Below, piece after piece: positions 55,637 to 64,000 of a stretch of DNA of 64,000 nucleotides. The DNA is from Harmothoe impar (Eukaryota > Annelida > Polychaeta > Phyllodocida > Polynoidae), in NCBI GenBank assembly GCA_947462335.1, contig OX381717.1, forward strand, positions 17,971,166 to 18,035,165, written 5' to 3'. Both the position numbers and the translations under genes were made by a program. The notes under the pieces were generated by a model. The model saw only the letters and a program-made list of their open reading frames with translations, made no database searches and was not told where the DNA came from. Within the stretch, counting starts at the first letter, position 1. The number at the start of each line of letters is the position of its first letter.

Positions 55637-56170
55637 TCATGTGTTAAGGGCTGTGTTGTGGTGTTATGGTGTCGTGACTATTTGTTTCATCTCTTTTCAG
55701 TTGTTTAACAAAGGCAAGGTTGAAAATGGATGGGTATTCTGATGACATCTATATATGTAGGTAAATTATAGGCATACATGTAGGTATATTTATAAGCCTG
55801 GGCATATCTGATGGATTGCATTCTACTTTTTAGACGTTTTGTGTCTCAATAGGGTAGGAGAGAAAACGCCACTGTTAATATGTTATAAAAACTAAACCGA
55901 TAAAACTGAACGTTGTCTATCAAATTGTACCATAAGAATATAACTAACTATTGTCCAATTCAGCCCAATTAATGAGTACTAAAGTCATTCCGAGTTCATA
56001 CCATTTGGTATCCCTTCCTCATTTCTGGAATCATTACCCACTGACTAAGTGAAAACCTCTCCATTAATTGCAGCTCGCATTCTGTGCATCGTGTTTAGTT
56101 AAGGTGACTGATACAACACCTGTAATTGGGGACTGTACTCACGTGGGCAGCCTGCGAGTACACAGGAGGT
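55637..56170. other. Non-coding stretch
   Basis: A/T-rich single-copy-looking sequence. Nothing recognised. Confidence 0.5.
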
Positions 56171-56414
56171 AACCCTGTAAGGGCCGCATGCTGCTTTAAC
56201 GCTATTCCCTTTGTCATCATGATGCATGAATGCTGCCCTGGTGAGTAACTCACGAGGGCTACATTCAAGCATCATGCTGGCCTTATGGATTTATACACTC
56301 TCATACGGTCGCCATGCTGCATCGATGCAGCCATCGCGAGTTACTTATCAGGACTGCATTCATGCAACAAAATGCAGAGCGCATTAAAGCAGAATGCGGC
56401 CCTTAAAGGGTTAA
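56171..56414. repeat. Palindromic MITE
   Basis: The left end is AACCCTGTAAGGGCCGCATG and the right end GCGGCCCTTAAAGGGTTAA, with two hairpins. Confidence 0.75.
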
Positions 56415-56523
56415 ACCTGGGGGCCAGCTAAACACCGTGTACAGGTGAGAAGGGTGAACCAAAACGGTCAACAACGGATAGGTAAAGGTGTGTGTGTGTG
56501 TAGACTGGGGGGGGGGGGGTAAC

Positions 56524-56571
56524 CCTTTTAAGGCAGCATAGTGCTTAAATTCACTATGCTCCTGTGTCAAT
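56524..56571. repeat. Left part of a palindromic MITE split by the DIRS-like element
   Basis: AACCCTTTTAAGGCAGCATAG followed by TGCTTAAATTCACTATGC is the standard left end. It breaks off where the retrotransposon begins. The remainder resumes at about 61,712. Confidence 0.65.
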
Positions 56572-56853
56572 ATGGTGTGGCAATGTTGAGGCAACATTGC
56601 GGGTCATTACTGGCCGCCCGCCAGACCTCAGCGTCCACTGTCCCCCCTCCTAACATCTGACCAATACCCTCCACCAATCACAGCGCACCTCACCTTCACC
56701 CCGCGCCCTCTCCCCGTCACACGGCCTCAGTCAACGTCCGCTCCTCCTATATACAGGTTGTGTTGTGACGATGCTCGTGCAAGCACCGCCATTTTGAACT
56801 TTTCACTCTGTGAATTTTAGACAAAGTTTTATACAAAGTTAATACAGTTCACT

Positions 56854-58110
56854 ATGTCACAACCGGGAGATCTCCTGGACTACGACTCCAACATGTCGGC
56901 CTTCTCCGCGGCAGGCCAACACTCGGCCTCATACGACGACGGGGAGATAAACTTCAGCCGGCACCGACACCGGTCTGACAAAAGCCACATCTCCTCACTG
57001 TCACACTTCTCCAGAGCCTCAGCGTCTACGGGTGTGAGTACACAGTCGACCAGAGACAGGGTCAACAACCTCGAGTCTGCAATGACCACCATGTCGCGTC
57101 AATTTACACAGCTCATGTCCATGCTTCAAAAGGGACAGCGAAGCTCACACTCCGCACCACGTGACCACGCCACCCGCGAAAGGACTCGCGGGCCGTCCAC
57201 CACTTCGCGCCGCCCGGCGACCGACCCGCCGGCCTCCCGGGGAGCCCGCCCGAGGCCGCCTCCTGCTGTCAACCCCCAGCATGACAGCACACCGCCTTCA
57301 CACAACACACACCGGCGCTCTCAGCTGGACGTGGCGTCGGTGGAGAACTACGTCGCCATACAACTCCTCATGGAGCACTTCGACGTGCCCAGGACCTCCG
57401 GTAAGACACTCGCTGCAGATATATTTGTCACAGATCCTAAAGTCAAGCCATACATGTACTTAGAAAGGCCCGGCCTAAACACGTTGCAAAAGAAACTTGA
57501 CGCCCGTCAGGACATCCCACACTCAGAGTACATTGAGTGCTACCTACGTATGCTTGATGACAAAAGGTCACAACAAATGCCGCACATAGAGCACCACATC
57601 AAACACCTGTTAGACTTACACAGCTTTAAAGCTAACTGGCACACCACAAGGGCATGGAGTCAGTCTATGTTCGATAAGTTTGAGACAGGGTGCTGGACAT
57701 GGGACGACTACCTTGGTGCTATACACAGGGACCGCACCGACCGCGCCTTTGAGGCGCGGGAGGCATACAGCAGGGACTCCTCCAGTGCCTCAGATCTCCC
57801 ATGCCCCGACTTCAATGGTAGGGGTTGCCTTCATGACAAACACCACGATTCCGCACAGGGAAAGATGGTACACTACTGCAGTTACTGCTTTAGTGTTGTG
57901 GGGGGATGGAAGAAATTCGGTCACCCGCTCAGGTCGTGTAGACAGAAACCCGGTGCCATGCAACAACAACAGCAACAACAACACCCACCACAACATGCAC
58001 AAGGCGCCCAACACCCGGCCGCCCAACATCCCTACATCCCACACCCACAACAACAGCCTGCATTGAGACCACAGGCCCCACCATTCGCCCCAGCAAAAAA
58101 CTACAACTGA
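56854..58110 (+). CDS. gag: Gag-like protein of the DIRS-order element
   Basis: 418 residues. The start follows a short leader and TATA-like box. The N-terminal part is Ser/His-rich, with a short coiled coil (DRVNNLESAMTTMSRQFTQL) around residues 66-95. A Pro/Arg-rich linker follows, then a helical core (residues about 155-300). A Cys/His cluster then appears at residues 317-362 (C317, C325, H327, H340, C342, C345, H357, C362), a zinc-finger-like arrangement. A Gln/His/Pro tail follows. By analogy it would package element RNA and form particles. Sequence similarity to retroviral Gag is not evident; the call rests on position before RT and on the zinc-binding pattern. Confidence 0.75.
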   Translation: MSQPGDLLDYDSNMSAFSAAGQHSASYDDGEINFSRHRHRSDKSHISSLSHFSRASASTGVSTQSTRDRVNNLESAMTTMSRQFTQLMSMLQKGQRSSHSAPRDHATRERTRGPSTTSRRPATDPPASRGARPRPPPAVNPQHDSTPPSHNTHRRSQLDVASVENYVAIQLLMEHFDVPRTSGKTLAADIFVTDPKVKPYMYLERPGLNTLQKKLDARQDIPHSEYIECYLRMLDDKRSQQMPHIEHHIKHLLDLHSFKANWHTTRAWSQSMFDKFETGCWTWDDYLGAIHRDRTDRAFEAREAYSRDSSSASDLPCPDFNGRGCLHDKHHDSAQGKMVHYCSYCFSVVGGWKKFGHPLRSCRQKPGAMQQQQQQQHPPQHAQGAQHPAAQHPYIPHPQQQPALRPQAPPFAPAKNYN

Positions 58111-58196
58111 GCTCCCTCCCCGCAACAGGTGAGGAAGGGGGCGATGATCTCTCTACACAGGTCAGTACGACTGAAAAATGTATAAACTATATTGCT

Positions 58197-61100
58197 ATGC
58201 ATCCATCGTATGTTTACAATGTTGACAGCACGCGGCACGTGTCCCCCACACGCGCCAATACGCCCCGGCTCGCCGCGGGGAATCCCCGGCCCGCGGCGCA
58301 TGACGTCACCGCCAGCCCCGGCCGTGTTGGTAAACACAACCACGTGGCGGCGCACGTGCTCCCTGGTGTTGATAAACATTGCCACGTGTTCCACCGCTCC
58401 GCAGATACACAGACACCGCGGGCGACACTGTCCTCCGCTGACACTGCCCCCATGGATGAGGGCTCCGCACGGGACTCATCAGCACGGGCACATGAACCTG
58501 TGGACACCCCCAGCCCCACAATTCATGCCCCTGTCACCAATACATGTACTAAAGCTATAACCAATATTTCTTCACACACAGATGGGGTGCAGCCGCTCAC
58601 CAACCCAGCCCGCCCACACTGTGTTAGCCAAAACTCCTTCCCCACATGTGTCCCGGATACCAATATCGACTTTGACATTATTAAACACATGTGTGAAAAT
58701 GACTTCATTGCAGAGGGCGTCGACATCTCCCCGGCAGCGTTTGCCCCACACAGGGTTACACACTGGCCGGCCACAACTGACGCCTGGCAGTCAATGGGCA
58801 AGGAGGAACAGGCTTTGGCGCAGATCTACTCCACAGTGAAGGCTACAGGTCTGCCCAACTGCCTCTCCGCCAGACTTGAGGTTCCTAGCAATCTTAATCT
58901 CCATGCATGGTCCGCCTATCTGGGTCATGACACACAGTACACCAGGTTACTGGACTACCTCTATTACGGATTTCCCCTTGGTTATATGGGCCCAGTGTCC
59001 GATAACAGAGGGGTCAACAATCATCCTAGCGGGGTAAACTTCCCCGACCATGTTGGTACTTTCTTGCAGGACGAGGTAAAACTGGGGGCACTCATCGGCC
59101 CCTTCACCCAGTCCCCTTTTGACAGGTGGCTACACGTCGCCCCCATCATGTCTAGGCCTAAGAGCAATGGTGTGGACAGGAGGATCATAACCGACCTCAC
59201 ACACCCGAGGGACAAGTCTATTAATTCATACATTTTCAGGAACACCGCCATGGGGGAGCTCAGAGAGCATGCACTCCCATCTGTAGACCACCTAGTTAAC
59301 CTACTCATCAATGCTGGCCCCAATGCACATGTCTTCTCACTTGATTTGGCCAGAGCTTATAAGAATCTGAGATGTGATCCACTAGACTTTCCCCTCCTAG
59401 GTATGACATGGAATGATGACCACTACATCGAGGTGTCGGTCCCCTTCGGCGCGCGTGCCAGCTCGGCACACATGCAGAGGGTGGCTGACGCCATAGTCGA
59501 CATCCTGGCCCGCGAAAACATCACAGCGCTCATGTACCTGGACGATCTGGTCGTGGTCGCAGCCGACATGCACACTGCTCAGGCCCATTATCAAAGGGTC
59601 AGGGCCCTATTCAAAGAACTAGGCCTACCTGAGGCATTGGACAAGGCCCAGCCCCCATCCAAAAAGGTTAGGTGGCTCGGTATAATTATTGATGCACAAA
59701 ACATGTCTCTTTCAATCCCACAGGACAAACTTGCTGAGGTCAAGGACGACATCAGCAAGGCAGCCTCCAAACGCAGCCTCAACAAGAAGGTCCTAGAATC
59801 AGTTGTTGGTAAAATGCTTTACGTGTGCAAATGTATTCCACCCGCTCGCCCCTTCATGTCCAGTCTACTAAAGGCCCTACGGGACCTTAAAGGCTGGTGG
59901 TGCCACGTCACCAAGGACATGAAATCTGACTTGTTGACATTCCATGAAATGTGTTCAGGTTGGAATGGTGTTGGCATGATTCCACCCCCAGACCCCACTA
60001 AGCAGATCTGGGTTGCCGCATGCCTCACCGGTGTGGGGGGCACCGAAGGGGTCAAGGCCTTCCGCCAACAGATCCCCACCCCACCTGAACAAGTACACAT
60101 AATTACTGAAATTGAAGCAATCAATGTTGTCATTGGCCTACACACTCTCCTCAAGGACACTGAAAAAGGTTCTCACGTCCTCATACATTGTGACAACCAG
60201 GCCACCGTCAGTGCACTGAGGTGGGGTAGGGCTAAAAACTGTATTCTCAATCAATGTTCCAGATCCGTGTGGGCCCTACAAGCCACCATGCAGATCCACC
60301 TCACATACGATTACATAAATACTGATGACAACTTTGTGGCCGATGCACTTAGCAGGTCACACCTCTCAAAGGCACACAAAGCACTAGCAGACGAAATAAT
60401 TGCCATTAACAATCTCAGTGAAACCGATGCTTGTATGTACTTTTTCAACAACATGTTTCCATCACTTGTTTACAGACAAAATGAGGAACACGCTGGCCGA
60501 GATGGCAGAGAAGCGCCAGGAGAGGGCGAGGGCACAAGGGACGTTCAAAAACCACAAGTCGGACGTGACCCAATTCCTCAGGTTCTGCCTCCAATTCGGG
60601 GTGGACCCTCTTCACCCGACAGCATACGACATCTGCATACTCATAGAATTCTACATGATGGGGGAAATCAGCCCGGCCACACTCAAGAACAAATTGGGTG
60701 CTATAAGGGGATATTTGACTCTGGCAGGGGGGTCCCTCACTGGGCCAACCAACTTCCGAGTGAAAAGGGCGGTGGACGCCGTAGAAAGAGACTCCAAATT
60801 CCAATCAAAACCCAAGCCGGCGATACCATTGCCTATACTTATCGCAGCACTGCAGGCAATCCCGGTGGACCTGGAAGGCAAGATAGTAAAGACAGCCCTC
60901 CTGACCATATATCATGCCGGCCTGCGGCAGTCAGAGGTGGCGCCACCTTCAGTCAACACATTCGACCCACACCGACACCTGTGCAGGGCCGACGTCAAGG
61001 TGGGTCGGGTAGTGAACATTGTCATAAAGCACGCAAAGAACCTGCAGAAATACAACCAGAGACGCTACATCACCTTACACCCAGCATCCAACAAGGAGAT

Positions 61101-61331
61101 GTGTCCTGTGTCTCACATAAAGGATGTGATCGAGGCCTGCCCCACCGACGATGCATTTCAACCCATGTACTGTTTCCCGGGGTCGACCACACCCATGCCG
61201 GTGACTCACCTACGGGCAGAATGGGAGAGGGCACTGTCACGAGTGGGGGTGGACCCAAAGACATTCAGCCTACACTCAATACGCAAGGCCGCCTCCACGG
61301 TGGCATTCACTCAGGGGTGCACAGAACTTGA
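58197..61331 (+). CDS. Reverse transcriptase-RNase H polyprotein of the DIRS-order element
   Basis: The open frame is 1,044 residues, starting at the first ATG after the Gag-like stop and in a different frame. An unstructured N-terminal part of about 180 residues is followed by RT: FDRWLHVAPIMSRPKSNG, motif A around SLDLARAYK (D383), and the catalytic YLDD box (447-450, MYLDDLVVVA). RNase H follows: WVAACLTGVGG (about 605-614), TEIEAINVV, HCDNQATVSAL and NTDDNFVADALSRS. In related elements the first RNase H motif carries an Asp where A607 stands here (VDACLTG type), so RNase H may be disabled or the position mis-sequenced. The frame stays open for about 285 further codons over the recombinase ORF. 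That tail has no recognisable domain and may be non-functional read-through. Confidence 0.9.
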   Translation: MHPSYVYNVDSTRHVSPTRANTPRLAAGNPRPAAHDVTASPGRVGKHNHVAAHVLPGVDKHCHVFHRSADTQTPRATLSSADTAPMDEGSARDSSARAHEPVDTPSPTIHAPVTNTCTKAITNISSHTDGVQPLTNPARPHCVSQNSFPTCVPDTNIDFDIIKHMCENDFIAEGVDISPAAFAPHRVTHWPATTDAWQSMGKEEQALAQIYSTVKATGLPNCLSARLEVPSNLNLHAWSAYLGHDTQYTRLLDYLYYGFPLGYMGPVSDNRGVNNHPSGVNFPDHVGTFLQDEVKLGALIGPFTQSPFDRWLHVAPIMSRPKSNGVDRRIITDLTHPRDKSINSYIFRNTAMGELREHALPSVDHLVNLLINAGPNAHVFSLDLARAYKNLRCDPLDFPLLGMTWNDDHYIEVSVPFGARASSAHMQRVADAIVDILARENITALMYLDDLVVVAADMHTAQAHYQRVRALFKELGLPEALDKAQPPSKKVRWLGIIIDAQNMSLSIPQDKLAEVKDDISKAASKRSLNKKVLESVVGKMLYVCKCIPPARPFMSSLLKALRDLKGWWCHVTKDMKSDLLTFHEMCSGWNGVGMIPPPDPTKQIWVAACLTGVGGTEGVKAFRQQIPTPPEQVHIITEIEAINVVIGLHTLLKDTEKGSHVLIHCDNQATVSALRWGRAKNCILNQCSRSVWALQATMQIHLTYDYINTDDNFVADALSRSHLSKAHKALADEIIAINNLSETDACMYFFNNMFPSLVYRQNEEHAGRDGREAPGEGEGTRDVQKPQVGRDPIPQVLPPIRGGPSSPDSIRHLHTHRILHDGGNQPGHTQEQIGCYKGIFDSGRGVPHWANQLPSEKGGGRRRKRLQIPIKTQAGDTIAYTYRSTAGNPGGPGRQDSKDSPPDHISCRPAAVRGGATFSQHIRPTPTPVQGRRQGGSGSEHCHKARKEPAEIQPETLHHLTPSIQQGDVSCVSHKGCDRGLPHRRCISTHVLFPGVDHTHAGDSPTGRMGEGTVTSGGGPKDIQPTLNTQGRLHGGIHSGVHRT

Positions 61332-61434
61332 GATCCAGCGCTTTGGGGGCTGGTCCTCCAAGGCCTACAAAACATATATAAACACTCAGGACTCACACAA
61401 GGTCAATAAGACACTTGCAAAATCAATGTCTTAA
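60481..61434 (+). CDS. Tyrosine recombinase of the DIRS-order element
   Basis: 317 residues from MRNTLAEMAEKRQ. The frame is open further upstream (another ATG at 60,427), but the chosen ATG directly follows a strong acceptor-like CATCACTTGTTTACAG, so expression from a spliced RNA is possible. The N-terminal SAM-like core-binding helices (residues about 15-95) precede the catalytic domain. R149 lies in HAGLRQSE, H265 and R268 in HSIRKAAST, W291 in GGWSS, and the nucleophile candidate Y299 in KTYIN. All expected catalytic residues are present. It would integrate the circular double-stranded cDNA by site-specific recombination without target duplication. The ORF overlaps the end of the RT-RNase H frame by about 850 bp. 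Confidence 0.9.
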   Translation: MRNTLAEMAEKRQERARAQGTFKNHKSDVTQFLRFCLQFGVDPLHPTAYDICILIEFYMMGEISPATLKNKLGAIRGYLTLAGGSLTGPTNFRVKRAVDAVERDSKFQSKPKPAIPLPILIAALQAIPVDLEGKIVKTALLTIYHAGLRQSEVAPPSVNTFDPHRHLCRADVKVGRVVNIVIKHAKNLQKYNQRRYITLHPASNKEMCPVSHIKDVIEACPTDDAFQPMYCFPGSTTPMPVTHLRAEWERALSRVGVDPKTFSLHSIRKAASTVAFTQGCTELEIQRFGGWSSKAYKTYINTQDSHKVNKTLAKSMS

Positions 61435-61711
61435 TCTCATAACTTCTTATAATTCATACCACTGTTTCTTCCCACCTCTCCCACCCTCTCTTCTCTTTTT
61501 CTCCTCCTGGCGGTTTTGGCATTTTATTATTACATTATCATCATAATATAATAATGTCTTAAAGGTTCATCAGTCGTCGTTCCTACATACATACAATTGT
61601 ACATACCTCTTAATCAATCTAATTTATTACTCGGTAATTAAATATTACTATTTATCCAAAACTGCCTTCACTTCTCCTTCACTAATTAGCTGTCTCAGGG
61701 GGGCGTGTCCA

Positions 61712-62095
61712 GTAATGATGCATTCATACAGCCCTGCTGAGCCTCATCGCCAGGGATTCATTCATGCATCATGCCAACTCTGTGGGGGCTGATACACTCC
61801 TAAATGGTCTACATGATGCATCAATGCAGCGCCAGAGAGTACCGTAAAACCCCACCTTTAAGACGACCATATTTTGGGATTTATTTTCCCTAACTAGGGG
61901 GTCGTCTTAAAGGTGGGGTTTTCTTATATAGGATTGAAGAGAAATCCATTCTCAAGTTTTTCCTCATACAAGGGGGTCTTCTTAAAGGTGAGGTCGTCTT
62001 GAAGGAGGGGCTTTACGGTAACTCTGCATTTATAAATTATGGCGACAAATAATCATGAAGCCTTGAAGTATTCTGCCGACCTTAAAGGGTAAAGG
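61712..62095. repeat. Right part of the split palindromic MITE
   Basis: It resumes with AATGATGCATTCATACAGCCC, then spacer and hairpin, and ends CCGACCTTAAAGGGTAA. A TA-target MITE (61,842-62,018) is nested in the second hairpin. Confidence 0.7.
61842..62018. repeat. TA-target MITE with CCGTAAAACCCC ends, nested
   Basis: CCGTAAAACCCCACCTTTAAG and its inverse (CTTGAAGGAGGGGCTTTACGG) are flanked by TA. Inner copies of GGTCGTCTTAAAGGTGGGG add a second level of inverted repeats. It interrupts the loop of a palindromic MITE hairpin. Confidence 0.8.
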
Positions 62096-62125
62096 TGAGG
62101 GGTGGTGGTTGGAGGTGTAAATTTT

Positions 62126-62372
62126 GTAGACCTCCGCTTGGTGAGTGAGTGCGCTATATATGATACCATAGAAAGGTGTGCAACTAAAAGTCCAATCCCA
62201 TCTTTGCACCTACCACAGTGTACCATTGACTCTTGAAAGAAAGAGGTACATACTCTAGATGGCACTACCCGTTTGTATACTCTATTGAGAGGTGCAAAGA
62301 TGCGGTTGGACTTTTAGTTGCACACCTTCCCAGGCAACCTATAGCCTACCCACTCACCAAGCTGAGGTCTTG
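62126..62372. repeat. Inverted-repeat element, about 247 bp
   Basis: The outer ends are AGACCTCCGCTTGGTGAGTG and CACTCACCAAGCTGAGGTCT. A second inverted pair, AAGGTGTGCAACTAAAAGTCC and GGACTTTTAGTTGCACACCTT, lies inside, plus TTTGCACCT and AGGTGCAAA. The target duplication is uncertain. Confidence 0.75.
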
Positions 62373-64000
62373 TTAGAACCTGTGCCGAACACACCCGGCC
62401 CCTGGTGTGGGTTGTTTACATGTGGATATTGAGGTCCTGTTGAGAAGGCCTCCAGGTACAAAGGGGTCCAATTCAATAAATCAATTCTGTAAAACGTCTC
62501 CCGTCATGGGAATTCCCACGTGTTCACACCACACCTACTCACACCAAAGTTTAATTTGTCCAATTCTACTATTTTTTTTATTTTTTTTCAACTTTTCAAT
62601 TTTCTCTCTCTCTTTCTCTCTACTTGTCTGTTTCTCCCCTTTGCTCCCAGTCTTGGTCTAACTGCTTGTCTCTATCTGTCTCTTTGCTTTCCTTCAATTC
62701 TCTCTTTCTCTGGTATTTCTGTTTATGTTCTCCTTCTCTGTCCTTCTATGTCTCCTATTTATACTGGCTCTACCCCTTTACAATGTACAAATCCCTTCTT
62801 TATTATCAAATGCAATAAACTTATAAAAATCAACAACAAAAATTAAATGTAAATAAGTAATTTCATTCTATTATTTCCACCTGTGACTCACCTTAAGTTT
62901 AGACATGGTTGGTTAGGTTATGGGCCTCCTCCAACTCCAAACTGTCTCCAAATATCACAATTATATATATTTATCCTTGATCTCTTTCTCACAAAACCAT
63001 CAAGGGACCTGTCCTGGATCTTTGGAAATTATCAAGGCACCAGTATGTAGTCCTGGTACAGGAGTTATCATGAAGTCAGGATGCAATCTCAAGTTGACTT
63101 TTATCTGGTTGCACAGAGTCATAGTTATCAACTAAAATCCCAGTTGGAGGTCACATTAAATTATTCACAGCCACACCTGTTCAAAGTCCCATAGAGGCAT
63201 GGGTAGTGTGGGATTAGGTGCATGTGGATCACATATCCACAGGCAACCAGTAGCTTTGCTAACACTACATATCCCTGCTCCTCATATTACATAGAGCCAG
63301 TAACTTTCTAGTGCAATGTCTATCAATGTCCACATTGAATGAGTAATTCTCCAGGATTTTGTTGGTTATTTTACAACACTAACTAGTATCCAAAGTCACC
63401 TTTCTAGTGCTATGTCTATCAATATTCACATTGAATCAGTAATTCTCCAGGATTTTGCTGGTTGTTTTAGCACAATATCCAAAGTCATAAAGTTGGGTCA
63501 GAGTCTGTAGATTTGATTAATATCCAGGTGACCAAGGATTGACCCTCCGACTGATAAAAATACAATTACCTTCCCAGTGCAGGAGGGTATCAATATCCCC
63601 ATGGTCAAACTCCACTGTCACATCTGCATCCATGTTCAAACTTTGCAGATTTTTTTCAATGTTTTTAGTTATTTCCTGTGAGTTTCCTCTGCTATGTGGT
63701 GCCAGATTGTGCTTGTTTTTACTTTATTCCAGTCTGTGCCTTGTTAGGTCTGTCCGGCCTCCCCCCTCACCCCATGGTGGTGGTCCTGTAATATGTTAGC
63801 ACAGATTGAGCATGATTCTGTCCGGTCTCCAGCGACAACTCAACAAGGGTCCTGACTGTATACGGCAGCCATCTTGTCTCTAGCAACGATCTCACAAATT
63901 GGCAACGCAGTCGCTCCTTTGCAACTGTTTGTGACTCATTATTGTATGAATCTTTAATGAGTCGATCAAGTTTTCAGTCGCTTTTTCCGTGGGAATTTAC
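62373..64000. other. Non-coding stretch
   Basis: A CT-rich tract (62,585-62,760) and a short tandem duplication (TTTCTAGTGC.ATGTCTATCA near 63,308 and 63,401, each followed by AGTAATTCTCCAGGATTTTG) are the only structures noted. A GCCATCTTG motif at about 63,868 is an inverted YY1-like site. No gene was recognised. Confidence 0.5.

Larger units (their letters stand above)
56572..61711 (+). mobile_element. DIRS-order tyrosine-recombinase retrotransposon, near complete
   Basis: It has three ORFs in the order expected for DIRS/Ngaro-type elements: Gag-like, reverse transcriptase-RNase H, and a tyrosine recombinase overlapping the second ORF in another frame. There is no integrase and no obvious LTR. 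The ends are placed where a palindromic MITE copy is interrupted and resumes, so they are accurate only to about 10-20 bp. No target duplication is seen, as expected for recombinase-mediated insertion. Terminal inverted repeats (DIRS) or split direct repeats (Ngaro/PAT) were not recognised, so the subgroup is unresolved. No methyltransferase domain follows the RNase H, which leans to Ngaro-like. A TATATA at 56,748-56,753 and a GCCGCCATTTTG-like YY1 site upstream of the first ATG may form the promoter. Confidence 0.85.

Noticed and set aside
58197..61331. A methyltransferase domain after RNase H, as in DIRS1-type elements
   Set aside because: The tail of the frame overlaps the recombinase gene and shows no methyltransferase motifs.

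Overview
The window looks like nuclear DNA of an animal, probably an invertebrate. It has small protein-coding exons with canonical splice sites separated by long introns, a PDZ/RGS-like RhoGEF gene, a DIRS-order retrotransposon, a Polinton-derived element and very many short non-autonomous DNA transposons. Nothing here fixes the species. A repeat-rich marine invertebrate such as a cephalochordate or mollusc would fit, but that is inference.

Region 1 (about 1-28.9 kb, minus strand) holds part of a Rho guanine-nucleotide exchange factor gene of the ARHGEF11/ARHGEF12 (PDZ-RhoGEF/LARG) family. Ten exons are proposed, eight of them fairly secure. Every internal junction is phase 0. They run from the last strand of the PDZ domain (22.07 kb) through a coiled coil and a low-complexity linker to the start of the RGS-like domain (6.57 kb). 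The rest of the RGS-like domain and the DH-PH module lie beyond position 1. A short candidate first exon at 28.8 kb would splice in phase to the PDZ-end exon and bypass most of the PDZ domain. Introns are full of MITEs and minisatellites.

Region 2 (35,499-45,386) is the most interesting. It is a 9.9-kb element with 5'-AG...CT-3' ends, a 6-bp target duplication (CCCACA), terminal inverted arms of about 2.7-2.9 kb and a decayed protein-primed DNA polymerase B gene. This is a Polinton/Maverick (adintovirus-like) signature. No integrase, packaging ATPase, protease or capsid gene was recognised. Three reading frames remain intact: a 260-residue protein of unknown function, present once in each arm in opposite orientation, and a central 521-residue protein with an alanine-rich tract followed by two death-domain-like folds. 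The ends carry arrays of CRE, ETS, CArG, E-box and CCAAT motifs resembling an inducible enhancer. My reading is a shrunken Polinton that lost its core genes but kept apoptosis- or immune-signalling-type cargo.

Region 3 (45.4-56.5 kb) has a minisatellite, more MITEs and a minus-strand coding cluster (49.9-51.5 kb). The cluster carries a duplicated basic motif and several frame changes, and its identity is unknown.

Region 4 (about 56.57-61.71 kb) is a near-complete DIRS-order tyrosine-recombinase retrotransposon: Gag-like ORF, RT/RNase H ORF and tyrosine recombinase ORF. It is inserted in a copy of the abundant palindromic MITE. That MITE family (terminus CCCTTTAAGGAC, TTAA target in the best copies, nested hairpins built on GATGCATGAATGCAGC) recurs about thirty times in the window. 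Other short families have TTA/TAA targets (PIF/Harbinger-like) or TA targets (Tc1/mariner-like). The last 1.6 kb shows no gene.
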